Shown here: in pieces, positions 46,101-59,204 of the stretch
Position numbering within the stretch: the first letter of the stretch is position 1
Layout: every line of letters starts with the position of its first letter
Assembly (NCBI GenBank): GCA_030407005.1
Contig: JAUDYN010000011.1
Location: 920,501-984,500 of the forward strand
Reading direction: 5' to 3'
DNA: 64,000 nt
From: Desarmillaria ectypa
Lineage: Eukaryota > Basidiomycota > Agaricomycetes > Agaricales > Physalacriaceae
The notes under the pieces: generated by a model
The model's database searches: none
What the model was told of the DNA's origin: nothing
Seen by the model: only the letters and a program-made list of their open reading frames with translations
Made by a program: the position numbers and the translations under genes

Positions 46101-47377
46101 ACAAGATTATACATCTCGCTGACCAGCAACGCAGAATGGATGAGCGACTTGCATGAATGCGATGCCCTCATAGTTGCTACGCATTCTCAGGGCTCTGTAG
46201 TGTCGACTCACTTGTTGGATCGTCTGTTAAGAGAGGGCCATCTTGTCGCTTCGTTTACGCCCGGTGAGCAGGAGCCGTTGTCTCCCGGCGTCGAGCCGGG
46301 TCTTGTGGCGGGCAGGAAGAAGCAGAGAATTTGCTGTCTCGCCCTTTGTGGTATCCATTTGGGACCCTTGCGCTATCTTAGTACCAGCTCGCTCTTCCAG
46401 CCATACTTCCAGTACTTTGAGAGCGAAGCGGCGCGGGAATTGTTTGAGTTCCAGGTATGGTGTGGTGACTTTATGATTATGATATGTGTCTCAGCTTTCG
46501 TGTAGAATACGGAAAGCGACGTATCGAGGGCGTATATCTCTGCTCTTCGGAATGTTGTGGGCCATGGCGTCAGTGTCTCCCGTTATCTTGCTCTCCTCCA
46601 TTGACCCAAGTTTTCAGACTAAAATGGTTTACATCGCGTCACTGAACGACCAAGTCGTCCCTCTGTACTCGGGCTTGTTCACAAACGTCAAGCATCCGTT
46701 GATCTTGAGAGCAGTCTACATCGATGGTGATGCATATCAGTACGCAGTGTTTGGATCTTTGTCGATTCCTTATGCTGATTTCTACATTAACAGCTCGTCG
46801 GATTTTCTGTCCAATCTTCTCGTTTTGCTCCTTCGGATCCTGAATACCGGTTTATCTGATTCGGGACTGATCGCTCACTTGTCAGAAGCTACGGCAGGCT
46901 CTCTGAATGGCGTGGGTCACTCAACAGCGTATGAGGAGGTGGAGACGTATGCGTGAGTGTTCATATATATACCGATCGCCGCAGGTTTTCCTGACTGCCC
47001 TTGTATACAGCCTTGCCGTAAACTATCTCTTCCTGGCTGATGACGGCACCGATAACAACGAGGTTGAGCTGAAACTGGATGACTTCAATGCAGCAACAGA
47101 GCAGAATGATTATGAGGTATGTCTTTTCCATGTCCTTGTGGTGAGTGGTTGTTGATCAGCGTACTCGTAGATTCCGTGGTCCCTCCGAGATCTCATTGCA
47201 GATCCCTCTGTTCAACGGTTGTTCGAAGGAGAGTTTCTGAGCCTGAGAGATGCGTTCAAGGAGTGGCATCCCAAGACGACGATTTTGAGGGACGTCAAGA
47301 GGAAATTGGCTCCAATTACAAGGATGAAGGGAAGTACGTCAGGCGCACCCATCACGCAGGGTAATAGTAAACTCTGA
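43135..47377 (+). CDS. Large fungal protein with C-terminal alpha/beta-hydrolase domain
   Basis: Nine exons: 43135..43438, 43490..43585, 43647..45853, 45914..46053, 46106..46454, 46506..46568, 46618..46952, 47011..47116, 47171..47377 (1,268 aa), all phases consistent. The first 51-nt intron is in frame, so its use is inferred. The first ~830 residues are disordered and rich in Ser/Pro/Glu, with five repeats of a short R-x-[SG]-W-aromatic motif. From ~840 a lipase-like fold appears: VVVIGIHGWFPGAIMR (oxyanion strand/HG), then DALIVATHSQGSVVSTHLL with a T-H-S-Q-G nucleophile elbow, and later YIASLNDQVVPLYSGLF (probable acid/His region). It resembles the uncharacterised fungal 'YMC020W-like' hydrolases (recalled name). 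Substrate unknown. Confidence 0.75.
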
Positions 47378-48596
47378 AGGTTGTATACACGCTTTTTTCA
47401 CATCGGAGACGGTTCAAGATTGGGGTTCATTGTATAAATAGGTCATGCTGCTGCATACAAACGCATACTATTTATGTACGTATAGAAGAAATTATATATA
47501 TACAAGATTCTAATGATCAGTTTGGAGTCTGGGTTTCGTCGTTCCTTACAAGGCAACACTGGTGGTTTTCCATTCAATACGCTGGGTATCCCTGATGGGG
47601 TATGGGAAACTCGGGATCCCACTACCGAGACGATTCCCATACGCGTGGGCTAGACTTCCCTCTTACTCACCCATCTAAACTGAGTGTGTCCTCCAGCTCA
47701 TTTAAGTTTTCTTACTAGTGGAGCACCATGATTCCTGCAGAAATTTGGTCTTTGCTTCAGTTTGCCCATATACCACCTGTAAATAAGACGGCTTCCTACC
47801 TGACGTCCTTTTTCTTCCGCCCCCCGTTACGTTCATTTCCCGCTCGAGCTGAAAAGCCATTTATCTCTTCGAGCAGGTGAAATGTTTACTGCGATATCAT
47901 CCCGAAAGGCCGATGGCCTTGGCAATGATGGTGATGGGGAGGACTTGGTCGAATGATCGGACCCCTGCTCGATATCAAGGATTCTTGGCGTGGAATGTAT
48001 TCCTATTGGCAACCAACTGGGGAAAATGATTGGGACTTTTTAACGTCGTGACATCCCTTTATGCGATTGGGTGTCCGCATGCATGCTGGATATGGGCCTG
48101 TTCAAACGGGGCAGCAGTGGCGTGAGCAAGCTGTTTAATATTCTGCATTCCTGACATGCTCAGGTCTCTAGGTCCCGTCTTGATTTTTTAGTTTAAAAAA
48201 TCTATGAAGGGCGCATGTGTCACTCAGGACGTCCTTAGTCGACGTCCTCAATCTGAACAAGACCGACACTGCAAATTCTCCACCTCAAATTTTTAAGCTG
48301 ATCCGGCCCGGGACCAAAGTATTCCAACAAGTTACTACCACTCACGCGATCAATTGATCATTGGCTACATCCGTGAAGGGTTCTTCCTTGAGTATTTGCC
48401 ACCAACGATATGATTTTCCGCTCCATTTTCCGCTCACGATGGTGGGAAGTAGCATCTGATTCCACCTCGACCGGGTGAATATGTCGTGGTACAGCTAATG
48501 CTTTAGTCGCTCGCATATCCCACAGCATTCGGATCCGGGCATAATGCCTCACCTACGTTTTCGCAACGGGATGTGAATTCTCCAAAAGTCGGATGG
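47378..48596. other. Intergenic region upstream of laccase-like gene
   Basis: About 1.2 kb without convincing ORFs. It contains the promoter of the downstream multicopper oxidase. I see no RNA gene. Confidence 0.45.
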
Positions 48597-48604
48597 TATA
48601 AATA
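48597..48604 (+). promoter_or_regulatory. TATA box of laccase-like gene
   Basis: TATAAATA, 41 bp before the ATG at 48638; a usual spacing for a strongly regulated basidiomycete laccase promoter. Confidence 0.5.
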
Positions 48605-48637
48605 TTCGAGTGGTCGTCCAGGCATATTCAGCTCAGC

Positions 48638-51194
48638 ATGCTTTCTTTGCTCACATCGTTTGCTATCCTTTCGCTATTGCGACCCCATCCTGCGGCTGCC
48701 GTTGCCGTTGAGCCAAGGGGAAGCAAGCCCGCTAACAGTCGCTTGAAGGAAGTCACTATTGATCTCGTCAACAACGGTTTGGCGCCTGATGGCCACCTGA
48801 GAAGTAAGAGGAATCACTGGTCCCTGGTACGGGCTAACGTTTTCAATGTCCACTAGGCACAATTGTCGCCAATGGAACGTAAGTTGAGCTAATTCAATCA
48901 AATTTCTGAGGTTAACCCATGTCGCTGGTAGATATCCTGGACCCCCGATTTTGGTTAACAAGAACGATCTTTTGTCAATCACACTCAACAATGACTTGGT
49001 TATTTCTTTAGTGTTCTTGAGTATTCTGAGTACCCATAAATTTTTAGGTCGATCCTTCCATGCGAATGTCCACTTCTCTGGTTAGTATGCATTTCAATAT
49101 TCTTTGCATCCCATAAGAGTTCATTTACCTGCGAAATAGGACTTGGATGGAATCTTCTACACCTCAGAGAACTTGTGGAATGAAGGCAGTCCTTTTGTCA
49201 CTACTTGCCCTCTCGCACCTGGTAACAGTTTCACGTATACTGTTGACCTCGGTGAATTCGGTCAGACGGGGACATATTGGTATCACAGGTAAGTGCCGTG
49301 ATATGAGTCGAAATTGTGTATTGATCCCTTCCCCATACAGCCAACTAAGTCTTCAGTACATCGATGTACGCCCTTTTCTTTTTTAAGTTGCTCATTCTGA
49401 TCCATCGCGTAGGGATTCCGGGGTCCATTAATCATTTACGGTTTTTACTCTTCCTTTCCTCGTCTTCTCTGCGGTTGAGACTAGCAATCCAGATCCGCAT
49501 GACCCCCTGGCTCATTTGTATGATGTCGACGATGAGTCAACGGTAGAGGCTTCATCTCCCGGTATTTCGTCGTACTAATCTGCTGTCCTAGATCATCCAA
49601 CTCGGCGACTGGTGGCACAATAGCACCTTGCCCATGCTCGAGCAATTCGTTGCCACCGGCATTATCCCGTGTGTTTCACTTCATTCTGTACTCGAGTTAT
49701 CTCTGAGCGCACTTTTTTGTTAGAGTATCTGATTCCGGCACCGTCAATGGTGTTGGACGATACAACGGTGGTCCGGAGGTTGATTGGTCTGTTATTAATG
49801 TCAAGTTTGGCAAGCGATATCGATTCCGTATCATTAATGAATCGGCGCGGAATGTCTTCACATTCTCGATCGATAACCACACTATGACGGTCTGTTGCGT
49901 CTCGTACGTTAAATGAGCAAACGTACTCACTTCGATATAGGTCATTGAAGCTGATGGCCAGGAACTGCAGCCTTCGGTCGTTGACAGCATCGAGATGTTG
50001 GCAGGACAACGGTATTCCGTCGTGGTAGGCACTGTTGCTGTTAATCATTGTACGCAGGCTGAACACCGCTGTAACAAGGTGAAGGCTGACCAACGAATCG
50101 ACAATTACTGGGTCAATGCGCCCTTTGTAAGTTTTCCTGGAGTTAATCTCGCTCTTGAGCTACATTCCTCTGCAGGTTGGTGGAAGTCCTGCGAGAAACT
50201 TGCATCGTGAGTGTGATTTTTGATTCGAACGGTCGAGTTTCACCATCAACTCTAGAGAACGCTACCTTGTCCCGGGCTATTTTGCGGTACCAGGGAGCTC
50301 GGAAAGTTGATCCTACAACGCCCATGACTTTGGGTCCCGTCGATGGTACTCCATTGGTCGAGGGCCACCTCCGTCCTCTCCATCCCGAACCTGTGTGTCT
50401 TAGCTCCTTTCTCACTCTTTGTCCACATCATAAGATTATTCCACAGGTACCTCCGGCAGATGTCAACATCACCCTCGAGTTTGTCGTCACTGCCGGAAAA
50501 GCCATTTGGAACGTTAATGGAGTTTCATATCTTCCACCCGCGGTGCCCACCCTCATAAAAGTTCTTGATGGCGCTACGACTGTGGCCGACTTCAACGAGA
50601 CGGAGAACACATTCGTTCTTCCCGCCAACTCTACCATCCAGATTGAGTTCCCAGCGAAGTAAGAGTATTTCTCAACAACATATAGACCTGTTGCTAACAT
50701 GATATGAATAGCGATGATGATGATGCACACCGTGAGTCGCTTGTCTCTTTCCTCGCCGTATGGCTTCTTACAGTCCTACCTATCTACAGCTATTCACATG
50801 CACGGTGTACGTATTTTTAGCAGCCCGTGATCTAACAAACTTATTTTCTTCTGTATTTAGATGGACTTCTGGGTTGTCAAGTCCAACACCACCGAGGAGA
50901 TCAATACTGTGAATCCTATCAAGCGCGACACCGTAGCTGCTGGTGCTGCTGGTAGCATCATCCGTTTCAGGACTGATAAGCCTGGCAAGTCTTGATTACT
51001 CATATCAGGATGTCCTTGATGGATTGTACACAGGACCGTGGTTCTTCCATTGCCATATCTTCTGGCACATGCAAGCCGGGCTCGCCACTGTCATGTTGGC
51101 CGATCCTGCTGGTGCTGCGGAGAAGACCCATCCAGATGCTGCTTGGAATACCTTGTGCCCCACTTACGACGCTCTTCCGCCTGAACAGCTGTGA
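48638..51194 (+). CDS. Laccase-like multicopper oxidase, copper sites damaged (likely inactive or pseudogene)
   Basis: Eighteen exons: 48638..48803, 48857..48878, 48932..48998, 49048..49080, 49140..49288, 49341..49365, 49413..49440, 49485..49542, 49592..49668, 49724..49889, 49941..50126, 50176..50206, 50256..50392, 50447..50658, 50712..50731, 50790..50806, 50861..50984, 51034..51194 (~559 aa). N-terminal signal peptide. Cupredoxin landmarks: NGTYPGPPILVNKND, VDPSMRMSTSL, TGTYWYHS, GKRYRFRIIN, HPIHMHG (L3) and FFHCHIFWHMQAGL (L4 with T1 ligands). Oddities: the HWHG of L1 that should follow MSTSL is absent. L2 reads WYHSQ instead of WYHSH. The 49440/49485 join is one nucleotide short. The last intron is GC-AG. 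L3 and L4 are intact. Product, if made, should be secreted but copper-deficient at the trinuclear site. Confidence 0.8.
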
Positions 51195-52857
51195 TTATCG
51201 GTCTAAGCATTGAAGGTTCATCAAATTCATTACTAGTTTATATATGTAAATTGTTTCTTCGTGTTCTACGTGCTTTTTTGGTACCAGTTTGGGTTACGGA
51301 TATATATGACATCAAATGTGTTGGCAGAATATGGCTGCCAAAGACTTAAGCTGAGAGATATTGTCGGTGTTGCTACTGGAATGATCAGCCTGACTCGTCG
51401 TGTCGACCTCTAAGTCTTCTACTTATCTGCTTTAGGAGCTTAAGGGTAGAAAGCCGTGCGGGATGAAAACCTTGCATCCCTGCTTCCTTTCGTCTTTAGT
51501 AATTTCGAGTGATCCAAGCGGCGGATTCTCTTCGGGCCATTGCTTGTACTCTCTGATGCAGGTCTATTTACTCGCGCCTACGGGGATCAGAGTCATCGAT
51601 AATACGTTGAACTCTCTAAATGGGATATGAACGGCTTCTTCTACGTGGTCGTTTCAGAAAAACTCTGGCATAAAAGCTACCCGTGCGCTGAATTAATTTG
51701 AAGATGTGCTGTGGTTCTTTTCTTATGGATGCTTTCCCGCTTTTCCGGCACCTGTCCTTGCACCGGCGTGCAGGTTTACAACAGTGAGCTCGGGGGTCAA
51801 TATTGATGCTGAGAACACGCCGAATCGTCTACAATTTTCATGATCGCTTCGCAGGCAGATCCACATTATCTCAGGCTCTCTAATCATGGCTCTTCACCTC
51901 GGGATTTGCTCATTGATTGATTCTGTGGCACCGTTGAATGCCGAGCGACAGCTTGTTGTTTCCGCGGGGTTCACAGCATTTCTTGGCTTCACATGTTGAT
52001 TTGACTCTAGGTACGTACGAAGCTTGCCCGGCAAAATGTCCACAGGACTCGTATCTAGTGTGAAGCTTCAAATTTTCAAACCTTCGGCTAATTTATCAAA
52101 TATTGCTTACATTCATGAAACTTGTGTCGGGAGCATAGGTAAATTAATTTTGTTGCCTCATACGTACATGAATTATGATGTCAGATTGTCTTCAAAAATG
52201 GCTGCAATTCGGTCGCGCATGATACTTGGCAATTACATCCATCTGACGACCAGATTTGAACGTGTATATTTGTACGGACTTGCAACTTTGTCAGATCTGT
52301 GAATGACCTGGCGGCCTTGATATCAGTGTGCATATCCGTTGCCGTTGCTTGAAATTGTCGACCGTGTGGCTCTCCGTACGCCATCGGAAGTCCTGTCTGC
52401 GGACGAAATAATTGAGTAACTCCGACCAGAGGTTATGCCGCATGCTGTTTCAAATACTATTCCTGTCGTAGTCCAATAACCGGTGCAATGCAGCAGACGA
52501 ACAGACGGTGCCATATGCAGCTTGTACCCGGTCGGAGGTAAGTCATACACGTTACCGAGCTCCCAATAACTGGTGAAGAAATCGAGTGATTGTAGGCCCA
52601 ACAAACACAGTGGACCGAGTGACAGTGGAAGTCTCTGTAGGCCGACATTCTGCCAGTGGGGAAAGGCGATGATACGAAGGAAGACCCGTCAAGCATTTAT
52701 CAGGAAGAAAAAAGAGAAAGTAGATGAGAAATGAAGAAATGTGAACAGTACGGAATCGCCCTCCTTTGAGGAGAGGTGAGAAGAGCTTATTACTGTGATA
52801 TAGGTAAGGGCAAGTCGTTGGAGGGCTTACCAATACGGAAAACGGGCCGATCAGAAC
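51195..52857. other. Intergenic region, no gene recognised
   Basis: About 1.7 kb downstream of the laccase-like gene. Short ORFs (up to 93 codons, both strands) lack recognisable features or consistent splice structure. Confidence 0.4.
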
Positions 52858-54484
52858 TTGACATCCGGTACTGAAGCCCCCGAATTATGGCTATTTTGCC
52901 TTCGTCACCCCAGCAACACTACGATGACACATTTGACGACTTCAGACGAGCATCAATCGCTGGGGTTACTCGATGCACTGGCAGGAATATGTGTGTCCCA
53001 GCCAGAGGGGGAGGTCTACATATTGGCGATGGAGACTGGTCCAGAAATCTGCACAATTTTTATCATTGGGAATAGCGAAGAGGTTCCAAAGTAACACAAG
53101 ACCATCTACACGACGTTTGTTGCTAACTCATGGATGTAACACATCTCGCAGACTCTGCAGGACTGCCTAAGTCATCGATAGTCGATCTCTCTCCAAGGAC
53201 TAAAGACTCCATCAACAGCATCCTAACCACCGTCATTTCATTCATATTTGACAAGTTTTTTTACTCATCTTACGAAATGGAATGACTCGTGGCTCAAGCG
53301 GTAGGCAGATATTAATCATCAACTTGCGGATGAAGCCGAGAAGCACAAGTTTCAGAAGTTAACGTATGCTCTCAATAGCCTATATGAGGTTTCCACTTTC
53401 CGTACGGAATATGTAAAGACGGTGGCCGAACTTCTCGCTCTAATATCTCGAAGTTGGAAATTGAATAATCGAAACACATCAGCGTTTATACGTACGTAGG
53501 CTCAATCTTCTACCTAGGACTAATAACGCGGACGGTATGTTTACTGGTTGTTGAAGACACCGAACGCTCACGCATCCTATATTGTTACAGTGCTATTCCT
53601 CATTAAGCGATATCTACACAAGGTCTTGAAGACGTTCAATGAAACGTCGAAGTTGACCCATTTTGCGCCGCGGCCGCATATTCAGAAATCAGCCCAAACT
53701 CGTGTTTCTACGCTCTGAGAGACGCAGTTTAGAGCTGGATATAAAAACGATAGTCGGGATGTTTAAACGTCAGATGCAAATCACTGACGGGGATGAAAGA
53801 TTTCTTGACCAATTTATCAATAACGAGGAACAGCAGCTCGAAGAGCACTACGCCTGCTACCTGCACAGTTAATGCGCGATGCTGGCGACACTCTTGCAAC
53901 GGTGGAAAATACCACAAGGATCTGCTCCGGTTATCAGGATTTCCAAACTGTCCTGATTTAGCTGCCGCTTGTATTTCACAATTTGCTTGAGTTACCAGTA
54001 AGTTGTCCATATTTGTTTTACGGCGATGAACTAACTCGTTCATCCTTAGAGGATTGACCTGCCTGTGCAGTTTGTCGTGACTGGAGCCCATAGCACATTC
54101 TCCCTACCATGGGTTTCGCCGGACTTTACCTCTATTAATCCTGATCTACACGCTGACGTCCAGAAACACTTGTTGTTAGCATGAGCAGTGTTTGTAGCGC
54201 ATGTGAGATCGCGTCGCCGATACTCAGAGTGCACCACACATTCGTCAGAGGAAGAAGACATGGTACCAGATAAATTGCCTCGCAGTAGTACGTTGTACAT
54301 ATTTGATTTCTTATTTGCTCGCCGGGTTTTTGCCAGAGGACGTGATGGGGGAATGGAGGGCCAACAAGAACAGGCCATCTTAGGGACCGGCAAGATTTGC
54401 GCCGTTGGCTTGTACAGTTCTTTTAACACACGACTGTACTCAGGTCAACAGCTTCTGAGGAAGGAGGAGCGGAGGCTCTGCTGA
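52858..54484 (+). pseudogene. Decayed hypothetical protein gene
   Basis: Fragments in plus frames look like one coding sequence: GLLDALAGICVSQPEGEVYI...IFIIGNSEEVP (52858..53094), then LADEAEKHKFQKLTYALNSL...VAELLALISRSWKLN (about 53330-53490), then 53663..53872. Intervening stops cannot be removed by reasonable GT-AG introns. The pattern recalls lineage-expanded hypothetical proteins of Agaricomycetes, but I cannot name a family. Boundaries are approximate. Confidence 0.35.
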
Positions 54485-55669
54485 TGAAGGAGAAGAATAC
54501 AAACACATGTAATTTTACTTCCTTGAGCGTTCTTACTTACGTACTTATCTTTCACGACCGCATGTTCAAATTTCACCAAATAGCTCCCAATTTTGATAGA
54601 TATTTTCCGCCCTCATTGCTCGCGGTGCCATATATAATGTCTCGTAGAACTTCTGGATGACGCCCGACTATCAGCTCACACGATTCCTCCCTCACATGTA
54701 TTTCTTGCCTTCACATCGTGCCATCTACTTTCCATCGCACCGTAGCGCCTTCTGGCGTGAATATTGCAAGGAAATATCTGGGCTTCATGACAAATGACAT
54801 CGTAGAGATTGAGGTCTCTTCCTATACTTATGTATCGACAGGTATGTTAATATTTATCCTCGTGTAAGTACTAAGTATTATCGACGGGGTGCTTAGCATT
54901 TGAGGAGACATCGTTTGTAGAGGTGAACGAGCGCCTTGGGTATGTGTATATGGTCAGCATGGTTTGCAGCTCATCCCTAAACGTGGCTGAAGTCCCACAG
55001 GAAGTCCTTATTGAAGAGACGAGGAGTGATTGGAGAATAACACAGGATCTAAGTCTGCGAAGGCGATAACTTGATTGTCCCCGCCAAGAAACACCGTGGT
55101 ATCCACGATCATGTACACACCACAACTGGGCGGATTCCAGTTGTTGTCCTCGACGACTCGACGGCAACGATCCGCCGGATTTAACACTTAACAGGAGGAC
55201 AGAATTTTCAGCTGGCAGGAGACTACGATGCCCGTATACAGTAACTGCCTCGAAGCTCCTACTACTAGTTTTCGATCATCCATGTAGTACGTTATGTTAT
55301 ACGAGGCGAATCGGATTAATGAAATGATACGTCCCACCCATCGGATGATGGATGCCGATTGGAGAAGAAAATAGACACCTTAAAGAGGCCCAGGTCGAGT
55401 ACTTCTTTCCCGCAGGTCACCTGTAGAAGTTGTCAGTGCCGCTATGAACAAGAGAAATTGATGTGTAACAGTTTTCGAAACAAGGGGTTATCGGGTAATT
55501 ACCGATTGACAGTAGCCCAGTTAGGAAAATCGCGGCCGGCACGTTCCAGAAATACGAAATTCCAACAGTCATTTGCTTGCCACTACTAATAGCTGTACGG
55601 TACCTCCACTTTCTCCGCCCCACTTTTCCTTTCCCGTCATCTCCCTTCCTTCATTCACTGGCGTCCGCC
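54485..55669. other. Intergenic region upstream of Mo25
   Basis: No gene recognised. The last ~60 bp before the Mo25 start are pyrimidine-rich (ctttctccgccccac and similar), a common core-promoter feature of constitutive fungal genes. Confidence 0.4.
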
Positions 55670-56934
55670 ATGAATTTCTTCAAAACAAAGCCACGGACAC
55701 CTCCAGATCTTGTACGAGGCCTTCGCGACGCTATTCCAAGGCTTGAATCCAGTGCCCCAGGAGGTGATACTCGGAGAAAGGTCAGTAATACCTGCGTATT
55801 TCTATCACCGACTGTTTCCCGAGGTCGTATCTAGGCCAGCGAGGATGTATCGAAGAATCTACAGCAGATAAAGGCTATACTGTATGGCGATGGTGGTGGG
55901 TTGCATTCTGCTCTCAACAAAATCTCGACTCATAAAGGTCACCTACTACGTACGACAGATCCATTACCGGAGCTTGTTGCACAGCTAGCCCAAGAAACAT
56001 ACAATACCGATCTCCTACAGCACCTTGTACAAAACATCGCCCGATTCGAATTCGAAGCCCGAAAAGACGTTGTCCAGATATTCAATAATCTCCTGCGGCG
56101 TCAGATTGGTTCGCGATACCCTACTGTCGAGTATTTATCAGGGAAGCACGAGGTTTTATTTGCGACTCTCGCTGGATACGAGAACGAGGACGTTGCACTC
56201 AATACGGGTATGATCTTAAAGGAGATGTTGAGGCACGAAGCATTGTGCAAGATTCTTCTCTATTCGGATAAGTGAGTCGATTTTCTGACCACCGATCTCG
56301 TATCTGTGAGCTTATGCTGTCTAGATTCTATAACTTCCCGCATTACATTGAAACCACGACTTTCGGCATTTCATGTGACGCCTTTGCTAACCTCAAGGAG
56401 ACACTGACGCGGCACAAGCCGATGGTAGCGGAATACCTCGACAAGAACTACGATCGCTTCTTTTCTTCCTTTACAACCCTCATCCTCTCCAATAACTATG
56501 TCACAAAACGACAGTCTCTTAAGCTTCTGGGCGAGATTCTCCTTGATCGTGCCAACTTCAACGTTATGACACGGTATATCGCCAACGAGGCTAACCTCAA
56601 GATGATGATGAACCTACTCAGGGACAAGAGCAAGAACATACAGTTCGAGGCGTTCCATGTGTTCAAGGTGAGCGCCCTCCTGGTCTCGCCGGCATACGTA
56701 TTGACACCGGTGACCTAGGTGTTTGTAGCAAACCCTAAGAAGCCTCCTCAGATTGAGTCGATACTTCGGAGGAATAAGGATAAACTTCTACAATTCTTAA
56801 AGAACTTCCACAATGACAAAGACGGTACGCCAACTTCGCCTTTTCGCCGCTCAACGCGTGCTCATTTTTCCCCCTCAGATGAACAGTTCAGCGATGAGAA
56901 ACAATTCCTTATCGTCCAGATACAAGGTCTTTAG
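55670..56934 (+). CDS. hym1: Mo25-family scaffold protein (Hym1 orthologue)
   Basis: Five exons: 55670..55780, 55835..56271, 56325..56667, 56719..56824, 56879..56934 (350 aa, usual family length). ATG 55670 gives [16 protein letters not shown], the normal family start. The armadillo-like helical repeats are clear: [43 protein letters not shown]-like [59 protein letters not shown]. Known role: cofactor of GCK/Ste20-type kinases in the RAM/MOR network for polarity and cell separation. The C-terminal 18 codons are on a separate small exon. High confidence. Confidence 0.93.
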
Positions 56935-57298
56935 TGTTTCTTGTTCGCGAAACGTATCACTCTTGTTTGTACATCTCCCCATGCACCTGCATGAATCATT
57001 CCACACACCTTTTCTGCATCAATTCATATTTTGGCACTTTCTATAATAATGCTCACTTATTTGTTTGAATACTGCTTTCACATTTCGTCTTACGTTCATT
57101 CATCCCTTTCTACATACACACGTCTACCTCAGTACAGACCATACCCATCTGGTCGATGATCCCCTTGCTGCTCAGTCGTTTCGTGGTATGTAGATAGACC
57201 ATCCTGTCCTTCTCACGCAAGATATGTACCACCAGTCCAATGTTTTATGCCATATACTTCCCATGGAGCATTTGTAAATATGTCGATTTGACTACTTG
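56935..57298. other. Convergent 3' region
   Basis: Spacer between the stops of the Mo25 gene and the lactonase gene; T-rich, with no recognisable feature. Confidence 0.4.
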
Positions 57299-58514
57299 CT
57301 ATAGCCATACAAAGGTTGTTCTAGTGGGGATATCAGTGTTTCTTGCGACCTCTTTGAGACTCCTCCCCTCATCGACCCTACGGAACACCGCAACACCACC
57401 AGTTCCAGCTACACCACTTGCGACCAAATATTCCGAGTCTTCGCCACTGAACTCCATTCCGCGCACCTGATCCAAGCCGGTGTACACGTGTCTGATGAGC
57501 TCCAGCTTCCCTTTGACGTACTGGAAGATCGCAATCGCGTCACCGCGCCCGTCAATGTTCCCCACGTTCCTATTCGACGCGTATATGTATTGCACGGGAA
57601 ATTTGTCCGAGGTTTTAGGAATCAGAAGCTCAGCAGCGGCGAAAGACGCGTTAACCGGCGGGTCTGGGGGTATGATGGAAACATTGGCGAGAAGTGCGGC
57701 AGTCTTGGTGGCAAGGGACGGGATCTTCTGAACCGTGAGGGTAGACGCGAGTTCGTGTAGCGTAAACAACAGATCATCTTCAGAACAATCGATAAGGTTT
57801 TGGACCGTGGGAGGTATCGACAGATGAACTGACCTTGGACAGCTATATGCCTCGGTCCGGATCCTGTAGGCTGGGCGATTGACCCGATAATGCTCCAGTT
57901 TCCACGAGATCCGTTCTCCTTCAGCCGCCAGATGGTGTCGCCACCCTGCATGTGATCAGTGCGACAGATACCACAGAGATAGAGCCGATCTCACCAAATC
58001 AGGAACCAGCACCTCGCTTCCGTACTCCAGTGCCATGTGAGGGTGAGATACGCCTCCACTAGCGACGGGGAACGATATCACGCCAGCGGTGTTGTCAAAG
58101 TCCAATAGCGTGCTTGTTGTAGGAATGATACGCCCATTGCCACCCACATAGTTCATTGCAGCGACTTGCCCTGTGGAAAGGGCAACTGCGAAAGCGGGAC
58201 TGCCGCCGCCGGTTGGGATCGTGTCAATCGCCTTGGAGAGTACGCCATCTGACGTGACTGTAAAGGATTGCACAGCTCCTTCGGTAATTTCGTTTGTAGC
58301 GCTGTATCACGTTCAATGAAGATCGCCGAAATGTCGTGGTATGGGATGATACTCACTACAGGATGCTTTTATTGGTAGGGTGCGATGTTATCCAAGAAGG
58401 ATTAGAACCAGATGGATATTTGCCTGTCAGTGATAGGGTGGATGCGTCTGAGTTGAAGAGGTACGATGCGATGAAGAGGTCGTAGCCGCCGGCGAGGATA
58501 GTGAAGTTTACCAT
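57299..58514 (-). CDS. Seven-bladed beta-propeller lactonase (6-phosphogluconolactonase/muconate cycloisomerase-like)
   Basis: Four exons on minus: 58357..58514, 57995..58301, 57833..57947, 57299..57777 (352 aa), introns 47-55 nt, in phase. Start MVNFTILAGGY at 58514; an in-frame ATG at 58571 is also possible. Propeller blades show as repeated strand motifs: SLTGKYPSGSNPSWITSHP, YATNEITEGAVQSFTV, GGGSPAFAVALSTGQVAAMNY, GGVSHPHMALEYGSEVLVPDL, GPRHIAVQ, YIYASNRN, and a C-terminal EGRSLKEVARNTDIPT. These are the usual signatures of the fungal lactonase family (SHPH, GPRH, ASNR). Substrate unknown: a sugar lactone or beta-ketoadipate pathway intermediate is the family expectation. No signal peptide seen. 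Confidence 0.82.
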
Positions 58515-59204
58515 CGTGATTTGGACAAAGGATGGGTAGAAAGTTGATGAGGATACATTGGGTTGGAGCACCTTAAATATGCAAATGAAAATGCACGTAA
58601 TACGAGAGCATGATTATCCAACACAGTCTTAGATCTTGGCTTGTCTGGGGTGCAGTTACCATCGGTCCGAATAACACGTTTGCGTCACACAGACGGAGGA
58701 TAACCAAAATATGCAAGTGGCCCCGAATCTCTGCCAGACTTCTTGCGATGACTTCTACGAGAAGCATTTTCGTCGCACATAAGAAGGGTCCGAGCCGCTT
58801 CACAGAAACGAGCCGCGGCAACGAATCTTTGTATGCAGATTCATGTGATATGCCAATGAGACCATACGCCAAGACATAGACCAAGGATTTGAGATTAGGT
58901 GTCTTGGACGACGATATCCACACGCTGACCACTGCCTTGCAGCGTATTGTGTTTCGAACTTCACATGATGAGGATCTGGGGCGAGAGCCTGGCGACCGTT
59001 TGAATTCACTTGCGTACGATATTAGTTTCCGCGGGATTTCTTTAGTAAGTATATACACCGGTACAACTCGTGAGTAGTCATCGCAATTTGCATAAACGTA
59101 ACCTCACCTTTTGTTGCTTAATAAGTGGTGCTGAGTTGTGGAAGAATGCTCCTCACGTTTCTGTTCAGGATCCATGCTGACGAATGAAAACTTCTTCCCT
59201 CCTT
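58515..59204. other. Intergenic region
   Basis: Upstream of the lactonase and downstream of the F-box-like gene. Open frames on both strands (up to 161 codons) overlap each other and show no domain. Confidence 0.4.

Noticed and set aside
53284..53330. Possible tRNA gene (tggctcaagcggtaggca resembles an A-box)
   Set aside because: No B-box follows at a suitable distance.
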